From: Pseudarthrobacter sp. L1SW
Lineage (GTDB): Bacteria > Actinomycetota > Actinomycetes > Actinomycetales > Micrococcaceae
Assembly: GCF_020809045.1 (NCBI RefSeq)
Contig: NZ_CP078079.1
Location: 1,984,001-2,048,000 of the forward strand
Length of the DNA stretch: 64,000 nt
Direction of reading: 5' to 3'
In this document: positions 26,275-33,683 of the stretch, one piece after another
How the letters are laid out: every line of letters begins with the position of its first letter
Numbering within the stretch: position 1 is the stretch's first letter
Notes under the pieces: model-generated
Databases searched by the model: none
What the model was told of the DNA's origin: nothing
What the model saw: the letters and a program-made list of their open reading frames with translations, nothing else
Position numbers and translations under genes: made by a program

Positions 26275-27420
26275 GTGGAGCAGCTCACTGCCGAATTCGG
26301 TGGTTCAGTGCAGGTAGGTACGGGTGTTGGTCCGGTCCTGGAAAAATTCGAGTCCGTTTCAAGGATCGCCGTGTTGCGGGGCGGAGGCCTTGGAGACCTG
26401 ATCTTCGCCATCCCTGCCATGGCAGCGCTCAAGGCAGCCTACCCCGGAGCAACCCTGACCTTGCTGGGCACTCCCGTCCACAGGGCGCTGCTTGCGGCAA
26501 CCAAGAGCCCGGTGGATGAAGTGTGCGTGTTGCCATTCGCTGAAGGCGTGCGCCCGGGGGAGGAGGACCCGGCGGAGCTGGACGCGTTCTTTGATGACAT
26601 GCGCGGACGCCGGTTCGACCTGGCCGTCCAGCTACATGGCGGCGGCAGGTACTCCAATCCCTTCCTGCTTCGCCTTGGGGCGCGGCACACGGCAGGCACC
26701 CGGACGGCGGACGCCGCCAGCCTCGAGCGCACGGTTCCCTATATCTACTACCAGCATGAGCCCCTAAGGGCGCTGGAGGTCGCCGGCATGGCCGGCGCTT
26801 TCCCCCTCGACCTGGAGGCCCGCCTGGCGCCGGCTGAAGGCGGCGCCCCGCCCGCCGTCGTAACGCGCGACGACGGTGCCGGGCCTTGGGTAGTGGTGCA
26901 TCCGGGCGCCACGGATCCCCGCCGCCGCTGGCCCGTCAGCCGGTTCGCTGAACTTGCGGCGGCATGCGCCGCGGACGGCTTCCGCGTTGCGGTCATCGGG
27001 GATGAGAATGAACGCGCCCTTGCCGGGCAGGTGGTGGAACAGGCAGCTTCCGCCAATGTCCATTCATTCGCCGGGGACCTGGACATGGGCGGACTTGTGG
27101 CACTGCTGGTCCGGGCGGCCGTAGTTGTGGGTAATGACAGCGGGCCCCGGCACCTTGCCCAGGCGCTGGGAGTTCCAACAGTGGGTATTTTCTGGGTGGG
27201 CAATGTCATAAATGCCGGTGCGCTGGGCAGGAGCCTCCACCGCATCCACGCCTCCTGGGTGACCGCCTGCCCTACCTGCGGCATAGACGTGACCCAGGTT
27301 GGGTGGACGGCGCCGCGCTGCCCGCATGATGACTCAGTAGTGGCCGGTATCCCGGTACGGGATGTACATGAGGACGTACGCAGCCTGGCAGCTTCCGAAC
27401 TGGCCAAAGCGGACGCATGA
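26275..27420 (+). CDS. Glycosyltransferase family 9 protein
   Basis: The 381-residue GT-B enzyme resembles ADP-heptose:LPS heptosyltransferase. It has VLRGGGLGDLIFAIPAMAAL (about 33-52), WVVVHPGATDPRRRWPVSRF (about 204-223) and VVGNDSGPRHLAQALGVP (about 283-300). The organism has no LPS, so the acceptor is probably a cell-wall or secreted polysaccharide. GTG at 26275 follows AAGGGGA. Its stop overlaps the next GT9 gene (ATGA), so the pair works together. Confidence 0.9.
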   Translation: MEQLTAEFGGSVQVGTGVGPVLEKFESVSRIAVLRGGGLGDLIFAIPAMAALKAAYPGATLTLLGTPVHRALLAATKSPVDEVCVLPFAEGVRPGEEDPAELDAFFDDMRGRRFDLAVQLHGGGRYSNPFLLRLGARHTAGTRTADAASLERTVPYIYYQHEPLRALEVAGMAGAFPLDLEARLAPAEGGAPPAVVTRDDGAGPWVVVHPGATDPRRRWPVSRFAELAAACAADGFRVAVIGDENERALAGQVVEQAASANVHSFAGDLDMGGLVALLVRAAVVVGNDSGPRHLAQALGVPTVGIFWVGNVINAGALGRSLHRIHASWVTACPTCGIDVTQVGWTAPRCPHDDSVVAGIPVRDVHEDVRSLAASELAKADA

Positions 27421-28388
27421 GCGGCGCGGACATTTCCATGGCTACCGGTCCGGACAACCGCATTGATGGTAAGCCGGAGCTTCTTGTCCTGCGGGCCCTG
27501 AAGCTGGGCGACCTGCTGGTTGCGGTGCCTGCCCTCAAGGCCCTTCGGCGCACGTTCCCCGGACACCGGCTGCGGTATGCGGCCCAGGGGTGGCTCTCGG
27601 AAGCCCTGGGACTTGTGGGTGGCTACGAGCTCCTGCCCACGCATGGCCTGGACGAGCCGCTGGCCCTGGAAGCGGGCATGGTAGACGTGGCAGTGAACCT
27701 GCACGGCAGCGGCCCTGAAAGCCAGGGGCGCATCGATGCCCTTAAGGCGCGGCAGACGATCGGCCACCGCAGCGAGCACCGGGACGGGCCGCCCTGGCGG
27801 GCAGAACTGCATGAGCGGGAACGCTGGGTACGCCTCCTGGAATGGCACGGGATCGACGCCGACCCGCTGGACGTTGGTTTGAACACGCCGCACGTGCGCA
27901 GCCCGGTTCCCCATGCCACGGTCCTGCATGTTGGCGCTGCCTACGGCAGCCGGCTCTGGCCCGCTGATCGTTTCGCTGCTGTTGCCACGGCCCTGGATAA
28001 GGCAGGGCACAACGTTGTCTTCACTGGGGGAAGCGGGGAACGGGACAGGGCGGTTGACGTCTGCCGGCGTGCGGGGCTCCCGGACGGTGCGGTGCTGGCG
28101 GGGCGGCTTGGCCTGGGCGAGTTTGCTGCAGCCATCGCTGCCGCGCGCCTTGTCATCTCGGCTGATACCGGTGCTGCCCATCTCGCGTCGGCTTACGGAA
28201 CGCCGTCAGTGGTGCTTTTTGGACCCGCCCCACCCGAGATCTGGGGGCCTCCGCCCGGACCGCATGTTGTCCTGACGCGTGCCGAGCTGCGGCGGGGGGA
28301 CACCTTCGCTGACCAGCCGGACCCGGCGCTGCTGGCAGTCACGGTTGCGGATGTCCTGGCCGCGGTCCGCGAGTTGGGGTTGTTGTAG
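27417..28388 (+). CDS. Second glycosyltransferase family 9 protein
   Basis: The 323-residue GT-B enzyme has the same landmarks as its upstream neighbour: LVLRALKLGDLLVAVPALKA (about 22-41), TVLHVGAAYGSRLWPADRFA and LVISADTGAAHLASAYGTP. The two proteins are paralogues that probably add successive sugars. It overlaps the first gene by 4 bases. A hairpin begins at its stop codon. The sugar donor could be ADP- or GDP-heptose, or another nucleotide sugar. Confidence 0.9.
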   Translation: MSGADISMATGPDNRIDGKPELLVLRALKLGDLLVAVPALKALRRTFPGHRLRYAAQGWLSEALGLVGGYELLPTHGLDEPLALEAGMVDVAVNLHGSGPESQGRIDALKARQTIGHRSEHRDGPPWRAELHERERWVRLLEWHGIDADPLDVGLNTPHVRSPVPHATVLHVGAAYGSRLWPADRFAAVATALDKAGHNVVFTGGSGERDRAVDVCRRAGLPDGAVLAGRLGLGEFAAAIAAARLVISADTGAAHLASAYGTPSVVLFGPAPPEIWGPPPGPHVVLTRAELRRGDTFADQPDPALLAVTVADVLAAVRELGLL

Positions 28389-28410
28389 CGCTTCCAAGGC
28401 TGGAAAGCGC
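28388..28410 (+). terminator. Weak hairpin at the end of the GT9 operon
   Basis: GCGCTTCC (28388-28395) pairs with GGAAAGCGC (28402-28410) with one bulged A. It begins at the last base of the stop codon. A second stem, GGGCTCC at 28420-28426 with GGAGCCC at 28438-28444, follows. No T-run is present. Confidence 0.4.
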
Positions 28411-28440
28411 TAGGTTTGGGGGCTCCTTCAGGGGCTTGGA

Positions 28441-28455
28441 GCCCTAAAATAGGGC
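28441..28455 (+). promoter_or_regulatory. Palindrome with -10-like element before a small gene
   Basis: GCCCTA (28441-28446), AAA, TAGGGC (28450-28455) is a perfect inverted repeat. It contains TAAAAT (28445-28450), which fits an actinobacterial -10 box, with the ATG 7 bases downstream. That spacing is typical of leaderless transcripts. There is no good -35 box. Confidence 0.35.
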
Positions 28456-28456
28456 T

Positions 28457-28690
28457 ATGGGCGCTGACATAGAGATTGCGTTGGTGTTTACGGTGGCGTT
28501 CCTCTGGATGGGCGGAACGTTCGCGATCCTGTCCGGGATAGACCGCCCGGAACGGAAAGCCCGGCGTCAGGAGCGGAGAGCCAGCCGGTCAGGGAAGCGG
28601 CGGGTCAGGTACCGCCCGGTTGTGCAGGACTCCCGGATGGAGGAACAGGCCAGGCGCCATAGGCCGCCACGCAGACTGCGTCCGCACTGA
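28457..28690 (+). CDS. Small hypothetical membrane protein
   Basis: The 77-residue protein has one N-terminal membrane helix (IALVFTVAFLWMGGTFAIL, residues 7-25) followed by a strongly basic tail (ERKARRQERRASRSGKRR). This is a type that anchors in the membrane with its tail in the cytosol. No family was recognised. Support comes from the reading frame, the ATG and the -10-like element immediately upstream; no Shine-Dalgarno is visible, in line with leaderless translation. Confidence 0.5.
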   Translation: MGADIEIALVFTVAFLWMGGTFAILSGIDRPERKARRQERRASRSGKRRVRYRPVVQDSRMEEQARRHRPPRRLRPH

Positions 28691-28715
28691 CGCGACTCAA
28701 TGCCGTCGCCTTCCC

Positions 28716-29435
28716 TTACCGGGTGATGACGATCGATTGGCCCATGTCCGGCAGCGGTTTCCTCTGCGTAAAGGAGGAGATGGCGCGGGCGATTTTCTGC
28801 CCGCCCTGCGATGACGGTTCAATGGGGTTGGCGTAGTCGGTGTCGACGCTGCAGATGAGCCGAAGGTCGATAAGTGCAGCGCCACGGGAAAACGCGGCCC
28901 TGGTAATGGCATCGTTGAACAGGCACAGTGCCGCCTTGATGATTCTCTGCCCCGGCTCCGAAGGCGGAGTGTCATAGATGGTGCACACTGCGAAAGGCAG
29001 CCCTGCTGACCCCACCCTGTCCAGCATCGCCCCGTAATCGGCGGCAAACGTATCCTGCGCGCTCGCGAGCATGGCGAGAGCTTCCCCCACGGAAGAGGAA
29101 CGCTCCTGCAGGAGCGGTGCATAAGCCAGGGCGTCGTTGCCGCCCGCGCTGACCACCAGATGCGTGGCATCGGACGGCAGGAAAACAAGCTGGCGGGAAA
29201 CGCCTCCCACAACGTCCCCGTCCACGGCCAGAAGCGTGCACTTCCACCCGGGCACGGCGTGCCGCAACTGGGCGATGACGGCGGGACCGCCGCCGACATA
29301 GGCGGCGTTATCAAAGATGGAATCGCCCAGCAGGACGATATGCCCGGTGCCAGCCTCCGCCGTCGGAAAGTCTTCCATGGGCACATACTGCCTTGCCGGG
29401 CGAACCTCCGCCAGAGTTCCGACTGTGACCGGCAC
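28716..29435 (-). CDS. SGNH/GDSL hydrolase-like protein
   Basis: The 239-residue protein has block I GDSIFDN (37-43, nucleophile Ser39) and GGND (98-101) of SGNH hydrolases. The normal C-terminal DxxH block is not seen; the matching region reads YANPIEPSSQGGQKIA near 205-220, with Asn and Glu where Asp and His are expected. No signal peptide is present. GTG at 29435 follows GGAGG. An internal ATG at 29378 would remove 19 residues. It is divergent from the HNH lipoprotein gene. Confidence 0.75.
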   Translation of the reverse strand: MPVTVGTLAEVRPARQYVPMEDFPTAEAGTGHIVLLGDSIFDNAAYVGGGPAVIAQLRHAVPGWKCTLLAVDGDVVGGVSRQLVFLPSDATHLVVSAGGNDALAYAPLLQERSSSVGEALAMLASAQDTFAADYGAMLDRVGSAGLPFAVCTIYDTPPSEPGQRIIKAALCLFNDAITRAAFSRGAALIDLRLICSVDTDYANPIEPSSQGGQKIARAISSFTQRKPLPDMGQSIVITR

Positions 29436-29476
29436 AACGGACCGCCTCCGCCGGGGCTGCTGTTACGCCCGGTAGC

Positions 29477-30247
29477 GTGGACGGAACCGCTGCCCCGAAG
29501 GAGGATCCAATCAGACGGCCCCACGCCACTTGTTCCGCGCTCATGGCCGGCATCATCCTTGCGGGAGCGCTCGCAGGTTGTGGCGGCGCAGCGCAGTCTG
29601 TGACGGAGATTCTGGACGGCGGCCAGGGAATCGCCCTTGGGCGACCTGCCAGCGAGCCCGCAGGGCATGGCTTCGAGCTGCAAGGGGCTGCCGAAGCGCT
29701 GGCGGCACTGGAAAGAATCCCCATCAAAGGCCGCGCCCCCAAAACCGGTTATTCCCGGGAGGAGTTCGGCCCTGCCTGGGCTGATGTGGACCGCAACGGC
29801 TGCGACACCCGAAACGACATCCTTGCCCGCGACCTTGAGGATGAGACCTTTAAGCCCGGTACACGCGACTGCGTCGTCAGCACAGGAACACTGGCTGACA
29901 GATACACCGGGACCACGATCAGTTTTGTCCGGGGCGACAAGACTAGTGCCGCAGTCCAGATTGACCATCTCGTTCCGCTCAGCGACGCGTGGCAGAAAGG
30001 CGCTCGGCAGCTGAGTGGGGAGCAGCGGCAGCAGTTCGCCAATGATCCGCTGAACCTGATGGCGGCGGACGGTTCCACCAACGGCGCCAAGGGAGACAAG
30101 GACGCGGCCACCTGGCTGCCCCCAAACAAAGCTTTTCGCTGCGAATATGTTGCCCGCCAGACAGCCGTGAAGGCCAAATACCAGCTGTGGGTCACCCCTG
30201 CCGAGCATGATGCAATCGCCACTGTCCTGGCTGCCTGCCTGAAATGA
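29477..30247 (+). CDS. Secreted HNH-family (DUF1524) nuclease-like lipoprotein
   Basis: A lipoprotein signal peptide (LMAGIILAGALAGCGG) precedes a DUF1524/GmrSD C-terminal-type HNH domain, with the core VQIDHLVPLSDAWQKGA near residue 160 and NDPLNLMAADGSTNGAKGD near 190. These are extracellular nuclease-like proteins common in actinobacteria. The start is odd. GTG at 29477 has no ribosome site, while an ideal GAAGGAGGA (29497-29505) stands 5 bases before an in-frame ATC at 29510. Beginning there would give a normal signal peptide, (M)RRPHATCSALMAG. Family confidence is high; start confidence is low. Confidence 0.85.
   Translation: MDGTAAPKEDPIRRPHATCSALMAGIILAGALAGCGGAAQSVTEILDGGQGIALGRPASEPAGHGFELQGAAEALAALERIPIKGRAPKTGYSREEFGPAWADVDRNGCDTRNDILARDLEDETFKPGTRDCVVSTGTLADRYTGTTISFVRGDKTSAAVQIDHLVPLSDAWQKGARQLSGEQRQQFANDPLNLMAADGSTNGAKGDKDAATWLPPNKAFRCEYVARQTAVKAKYQLWVTPAEHDAIATVLAACLK
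29497..29512 (+). promoter_or_regulatory. Strong ribosome-binding site before an in-frame ATC
   Basis: GAAGGAGGA at 29497-29505 lies inside the longest reading frame of the HNH lipoprotein gene. It is correctly spaced for initiation at ATC 29510-29512. No ATG, GTG or TTG lies at that distance. Confidence 0.5.
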
Positions 30248-30248
30248 C

Positions 30249-30294
30249 GGGATGTGGCCCACCCCCGAAATGGTGCGTCACTGGGCCACATCCC
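30249..30294. terminator. Bidirectional terminator with 13-bp stem
   Basis: GGGATGTGGCCCA (30249-30261) pairs perfectly with TGGGCCACATCCC (30282-30294) around a 20-base loop. It starts just after the lipoprotein stop and lies 7 bases from the stop of the minus-strand small gene. Confidence 0.8.
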
Positions 30295-30300
30295 GCCGGC

Positions 30301-30534
30301 TTATTCCGGCCCTGTGGGACGGGAATCTTGCGGACAGTTCGGCTCGCGCGTGCGGTGGTGCAGTTCCTGCTCCGTCGGCCGCAGCAGCTTTCCGGCCTCA
30401 TCCGAATCGACGAAGTCCCGCGGCCGCTGAAGGGTGCGGCGCAGCTTTACCAGGTCCGGGGTGGAAACCCATGGCCATCGCCTGGACGTTTGGAAGACGT
30501 AGTTGCCCTGCCCACGGAGGCCGCCCGCACTCAT
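30301..30534 (-). CDS. Hypothetical small basic protein
   Basis: The 77-residue reading frame (MSAGGLRGQGNYVFQTSRRW...) ends 7 bases from a convergent bidirectional terminator, which supports its being a real transcript end. Its ATG overlaps the stop of an upstream 29-codon frame (ATGA), suggesting coupled translation. The protein is rich in Arg, Pro and Gln and has no membrane segment. No homologue was recognised. It may equally be the rearranged tail of a larger gene, given the fragment upstream. Confidence 0.4.
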   Translation of the reverse strand: MSAGGLRGQGNYVFQTSRRWPWVSTPDLVKLRRTLQRPRDFVDSDEAGKLLRPTEQELHHRTREPNCPQDSRPTGPE

Positions 30535-30620
30535 GATGGACGCCCCCGGCGGGGCTGTCGAGCGGGCGTGACCCTTGGCTGGATGTGCACGCCGACGGCG
30601 ACGGAAACCTGGGTGGCCAT
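30531..30620 (-). pseudogene. Short frame resembling the N terminus of an LLM-class oxidoreductase
   Basis: The 29-codon frame reads MATQVSVAVGVHIQP and then diverges. VSVGVHIQPQ is the typical first strand of some F420-dependent LLM-class oxidoreductases. A good ribosome site (AGAGGAG) precedes the ATG at 30620. After QP the sequence no longer matches and stops within 15 codons. I read it as a gene start left after deletion; an independent leader peptide is the alternative. Confidence 0.3.
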
Positions 30621-30760
30621 GGACGGGCTCCTCTTCGAAACAAGTGAGCGGCCGTCTGCCTGACCAAATTCCAGCCTAGCAAGGCCTTCCTGTAAACGAG
30701 AAGTGTTGAGTGTTCCCTTGCACAGGGCCAACTGCCGGGCGCTGCAGTCAGACTTTAGGA

Positions 30761-31786
30761 CTACGAGGACGAATCAGCCTCGCCTCGAGCCGGTTTGGAA
30801 CCGGCGGCCGCAGCCCGGACGTCGTCCACTTCGTGCGCGCTCTTCTTCTTGCCGAACGGCAGGACCTTCAGGAGCGGCCCTACTACAGCCACGACGATGA
30901 GGCCCCAAGCGAGTCCGAAGACGGCCGAACACAGGGTGTTCACGAGCCAGGCCAGGGCGCCGCCCACTACAGCGATACCGGCGAAGGGGGCCTCCAGGGC
31001 ATGGACCACGTCATACGGGCCGTGCCAGCCGAGGTCGTACGCTCCCTGCAGCATGATGTGGCCGCCGACCCACAGCATTGCGACCGTCCCCACCAGGGTT
31101 ATCGCGGCCAGCACGGAGGGCATCCCCTTGACGAGCAGTTCGCCGACGCGCTGGGAGCCGGCGGAGTCCTTGGCTGCCAGGTGCAGGCCGACGTCGTCCA
31201 TCTTGACGATGAGCGCGACGGCCCCATAGACGAGCACCGTAATTACAAGAGCCACAAGCACCAGGATGAACGCCCGGACCCACAGGGACTCGGCTGCAAC
31301 CTCGTTCATGGAGATGACCATGATTTCGCAGGACAGGATGAAGTCCGTGGTGATGGCGCCCTTGACCACTTTGGCTTCTGCCTCGGGCCCCCGTTCCACT
31401 GCGGGCTTATCCTCGTCCGCAGTGTGGTGGCCGCGGAGCTTGTGCCAGACCTTTTCGGCGCCCTCGTAGCAGAGGTAGGTCCCGCCCAGCATGAGGATGA
31501 ATGGGATGGCCCCCGGAACGAAAGTGCTGATGAGCAGCAGGGCCGGCAGGATGATCAGCAGCTTGTTCCGGAGTGAGCCCCAGAAAATCCGCTTGATCAT
31601 CGGCAGTTCGCGGGAGGGGTCCGTGCCGGACACGTACTGGGGAGTCACGGCAGCGTCATCAATGACCACGCCGGCAGCCTTAGCCCCCGCCTTGGCCGCC
31701 CCGGCAGCGACGTCGTCCACGGACGCGGCTGCTATTCGGGCCAAAGCTGCGACGTCGTCCAGCAGGGCAACGAGACCGCCGCTCAC
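30761..31786 (-). CDS. DUF808 family membrane protein (YedI-like)
   Basis: The 341-residue protein begins VSGGLVALLDDVAALAR, the invariant start of DUF808. It has about six membrane segments and the motifs GGTYLCYEGAEKVWHK (about 120-135) and TDFILSCEIMVISM. It ends in a charged tail (FGKKKSAHEVDDV). GTG at 31786 has GGGAG upstream; in-frame extension to 32074 is not homologous. DUF808 proteins are integral membrane proteins of unknown function, distantly related in motif to TerC-type exporters. Confidence 0.9.
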   Translation of the reverse strand: MSGGLVALLDDVAALARIAAASVDDVAAGAAKAGAKAAGVVIDDAAVTPQYVSGTDPSRELPMIKRIFWGSLRNKLLIILPALLLISTFVPGAIPFILMLGGTYLCYEGAEKVWHKLRGHHTADEDKPAVERGPEAEAKVVKGAITTDFILSCEIMVISMNEVAAESLWVRAFILVLVALVITVLVYGAVALIVKMDDVGLHLAAKDSAGSQRVGELLVKGMPSVLAAITLVGTVAMLWVGGHIMLQGAYDLGWHGPYDVVHALEAPFAGIAVVGGALAWLVNTLCSAVFGLAWGLIVVAVVGPLLKVLPFGKKKSAHEVDDVRAAAAGSKPARGEADSSS

Positions 31787-31975
31787 AGACCGCTCCCGCA
31801 CCGGTTGATGATGGACTGCTGGACGTGGAGGCCTCGCTTGAGGCGCATGATCGGCATTCTTCAGATTATAACGAGTCTGCTCCGGGCAGGACCCGGTCAT
31901 GGCCGAGAACCCCCAGCCAATGGCTGCCCGCCGCGGACCTTTGCCAGTTCCCTCTTGGAGGCGGTGAAGTCCATT

Positions 31976-32095
31976 ATGGGGAAGTACAGGGCGCTGCGAT
32001 CTGAATCGGCGGCTGCCATGACCAGGCCCCTGCTGTGCAAGTTCAACCTGCGGCACGAATGGCATCTCGAACATCCTGATGACGGGACCGTGTAA
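31976..32095 (+). pseudogene. Truncated small zinc-ribbon-type protein
   Basis: The 39-codon frame ends MTRPLLCKFNLRHEW followed by HLEHPDDGTV and a stop. Small actinobacterial proteins with LLCKFNxRHxW usually continue to a second CxRCGK pair about 15 residues later; here the frame stops before it. The last codons lie inside a perfect hairpin. The 189 bases between the DUF808 start and this ATG hold no gene I can support. It could also be a genuine very small protein. Confidence 0.3.
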
Positions 32096-32112
32096 GGCCC
32101 GTCATCAGGATG
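32072..32112. terminator. Perfect 15-bp hairpin overlapping a stop codon
   Basis: CATCCTGATGACGGG (32072-32086) pairs with CCCGTCATCAGGATG (32098-32112) around an 11-base loop that contains the TAA of the small frame. It is probably a terminator. Confidence 0.6.
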
Positions 32113-32124
32113 AGCGTTGGTAGC

Positions 32125-32185
32125 GACACAAGAAAGCCCCGGTTTCGGGGCTTTCTTTGTGCGTGGAGAGGGATTTGAACCCCCA
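32125..32185. repeat. Left copy of tRNA-Leu 3'-end/terminator repeat (att-like)
   Basis: These 61 bases match 33684-33746 with five transitions and a 2-base gap. On the minus strand they contain the T-arm and 3' acceptor half of a tRNA (32160-32185, with GGGGGTTCAAATCCC and the end TCCACGCA), followed by a 10-bp terminator stem (32131-32140 with 32147-32156). No 5' half of a tRNA lies beyond 32185. It is a remnant, probably an old attachment site. Confidence 0.6.
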
Positions 32186-32230
32186 TCTCGGCGTGGCGTG
32201 TCCAAGGAGAACCGCTGGATTACGGGGTTT

Positions 32231-32505
32231 TTGGCACTCCTTGTCCCTTCTGATGCATCCAAATTCCAGCCAGAAGAACCCGCCGAGCGTCTGGGCATCC
32301 CCCTGCGGATGGTGCGGGAAATGTACTACACAAACGCCTGGCCTCACTTGCGGCTCAATGAACGCACCGTCCGCTTCACTGAAAGTCACTACGAACAGAT
32401 CATCGCCATGGGCGAACGGCGGCCAACTACGGAGATTCGCAACACTTCATCGGCTCAGAAGGCGGCCGAGTTGGCCGGGCTGCTGGGAAGAAAAAGCCAG
32501 CGTAA
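32231..32505 (+). pseudogene. Excisionase/MerR-like HTH fragment
   Basis: The frame encodes EEPAERLGIPLRMVREMYYT then NAWPHLRLNERTVRFTESH and IIAMGE, the winged-HTH layout of phage and ICE excisionases. No good start codon is present (a TTG at about 32231 is the best), and the frame runs on without a stop after GLLGRK. Adding one A to the A-run at about 32489-32495 would give GLLGRKKPA and stop at TAA 32503-32505. So the gene is probably broken at both ends. It lies just inside the att-like repeat. Confidence 0.4.
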
Positions 32506-32679
32506 GGGACACCTGCCGCAAGGAGGGTTACCGGCGGCCATCTTGTGCGGTCCGAGGCGCCGCGGTTCATCCTCGACGTCAGAATGCTCTTTAACGTTTC
32601 AAACACGGGTTGTTGCGGCTAGTGTGTGGGCCATCGGCTCGTGCAGCAGGGCCGCAACCTACCTCTCGGAAGGACAGCC

Positions 32680-32853
32680 GTGTCTGAACGGGCATTCAAG
32701 AAGCGGCCCCGGAGCGACAAGCTCGAGAAGGACAAGGACAGCCTGCACACAAACCCAAGGGACTACGCCGCCCCCGAACCGGACACGGGCGTCCGTGAAC
32801 GCCGCCGCTCCGGGCAGTTCGGCTACCGGCCGGAGGACTGGCCCAGCCGATGA
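32680..32853 (+). CDS. Hypothetical small charged protein
   Basis: The 57-residue protein (VSERAFKKRPRSDKLEKDKD...) has no hydrophobic segment and is strongly charged. GTG at 32680 follows GGAAGGA at 32668-32674 with good spacing. It overlaps the next gene by 4 bases (ATGA), forming a two-gene unit inside the segment flanked by the tRNA repeat. No family was recognised. Confidence 0.55.
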   Translation: MSERAFKKRPRSDKLEKDKDSLHTNPRDYAAPEPDTGVRERRRSGQFGYRPEDWPSR

Positions 32854-33176
32854 CGACCGAAGCTTCCCGCACAGGACGAGCGCGCGCGCCACGTCGCTGG
32901 CTAAGCATGGGGGCGATCTCCCTCATGCTGCTGGCGCTCAACACTGCCGGGGTCTTCTGGGCCGCATGGATTATTGGCGGTGGCGTGGACTCCGGCATCC
33001 CATTCTTCTACTTTCTGTCGGGCGTGACCTTTCCCCTCTTCATCACAACCCTGGTCCTGGCCGTGATCGCTGTGGTCCGACGTCGGGGGCGCATTCCGGG
33101 AGCCATCACATCCGTCATCTCCGTCGGGGTGCTTGCCTGGGCCGTTTACAGCTTCCTGGAGAGCCAGGTCTTCTAA
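32850..33176 (+). CDS. Hypothetical membrane protein, three TM segments
   Basis: The 108-residue protein has membrane segments near 18-44 (MGAISLMLLALNTAGVFWAA), 52-74 (PFFYFLSGVTFPLFITTLVL) and 84-102 (AITSVISVGVLAWAVYSFL). These are separated by a basic loop VRRRGR. It is coupled by ATGA to the small charged protein before it. No known family was recognised. Its position suggests cargo of the decayed element. Confidence 0.6.
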   Translation: MTTEASRTGRARAPRRWLSMGAISLMLLALNTAGVFWAAWIIGGGVDSGIPFFYFLSGVTFPLFITTLVLAVIAVVRRRGRIPGAITSVISVGVLAWAVYSFLESQVF

Positions 33177-33210
33177 CCCAGCAATGGACCCGTGGTCTCC
33201 GCACACATGA

Positions 33211-33510
33211 TGGCCATGCCCGACACACTCGCGTTCCAGCGCCCTGCCGATCGTCTCCACAACAGCCGCACTGGCGACCGCGAAGTTCAACCGCCTCCGC
33301 CCCGAGGTCGACGAGCTCGCCGGCTTCGACGGCCGCACCCAACACCTGGACGGCCGGGAAGGCGACCTCGAAAACCTGAGGTGGCCGCAGGCAGACGCGG
33401 TGCGGAACAGCGTCGGGATGCTCCCGTATCACCACTTCGGCCATAAGGAACGGACCGGAGTGCCGGTGCCGCGGCGGAATGCAATGCTCGCTGAATGCGG
33501 GGTCCATTAG
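33211..33510 (+). pseudogene. Coding fragment without a start codon
   Basis: One frame is open from after a TGA at 33208 to TAG at 33508-33510. Nearly every third base from 33240 on is G or C, a strong coding signature for this genome. The peptide includes TAKFNRLRPEVDELAGFDG and LRWPQADAVRNSVGMLPYHH. There is no ATG, GTG or TTG before codon 65, so it is a 5'-truncated gene. I do not recognise the family. The rest of 33177-33683 shows nothing supportable. Confidence 0.35.
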
Positions 33511-33683
33511 GAGGAGCTCTCCACGGAGGTGCGTCAGGGCAGCTTCGTCAGCCGGGACCACGCACACGGCCTCTCCCGTTCTTACACAGCGGCGAAGGAG
33601 TGCAGAAGACTATGCAACGAACCCCCTGAAGGGCGTCGCACATTCACTCAGACGTGGTTGAAAATGCATCTCGCGTGGGTGGA

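Noticed and set aside
32117-33379. 420-codon plus-strand frame through the tRNA remnant and small genes
   Set aside because: Only the short HTH section resembles a protein; the rest overlaps two better-supported genes with their own ribosome sites.
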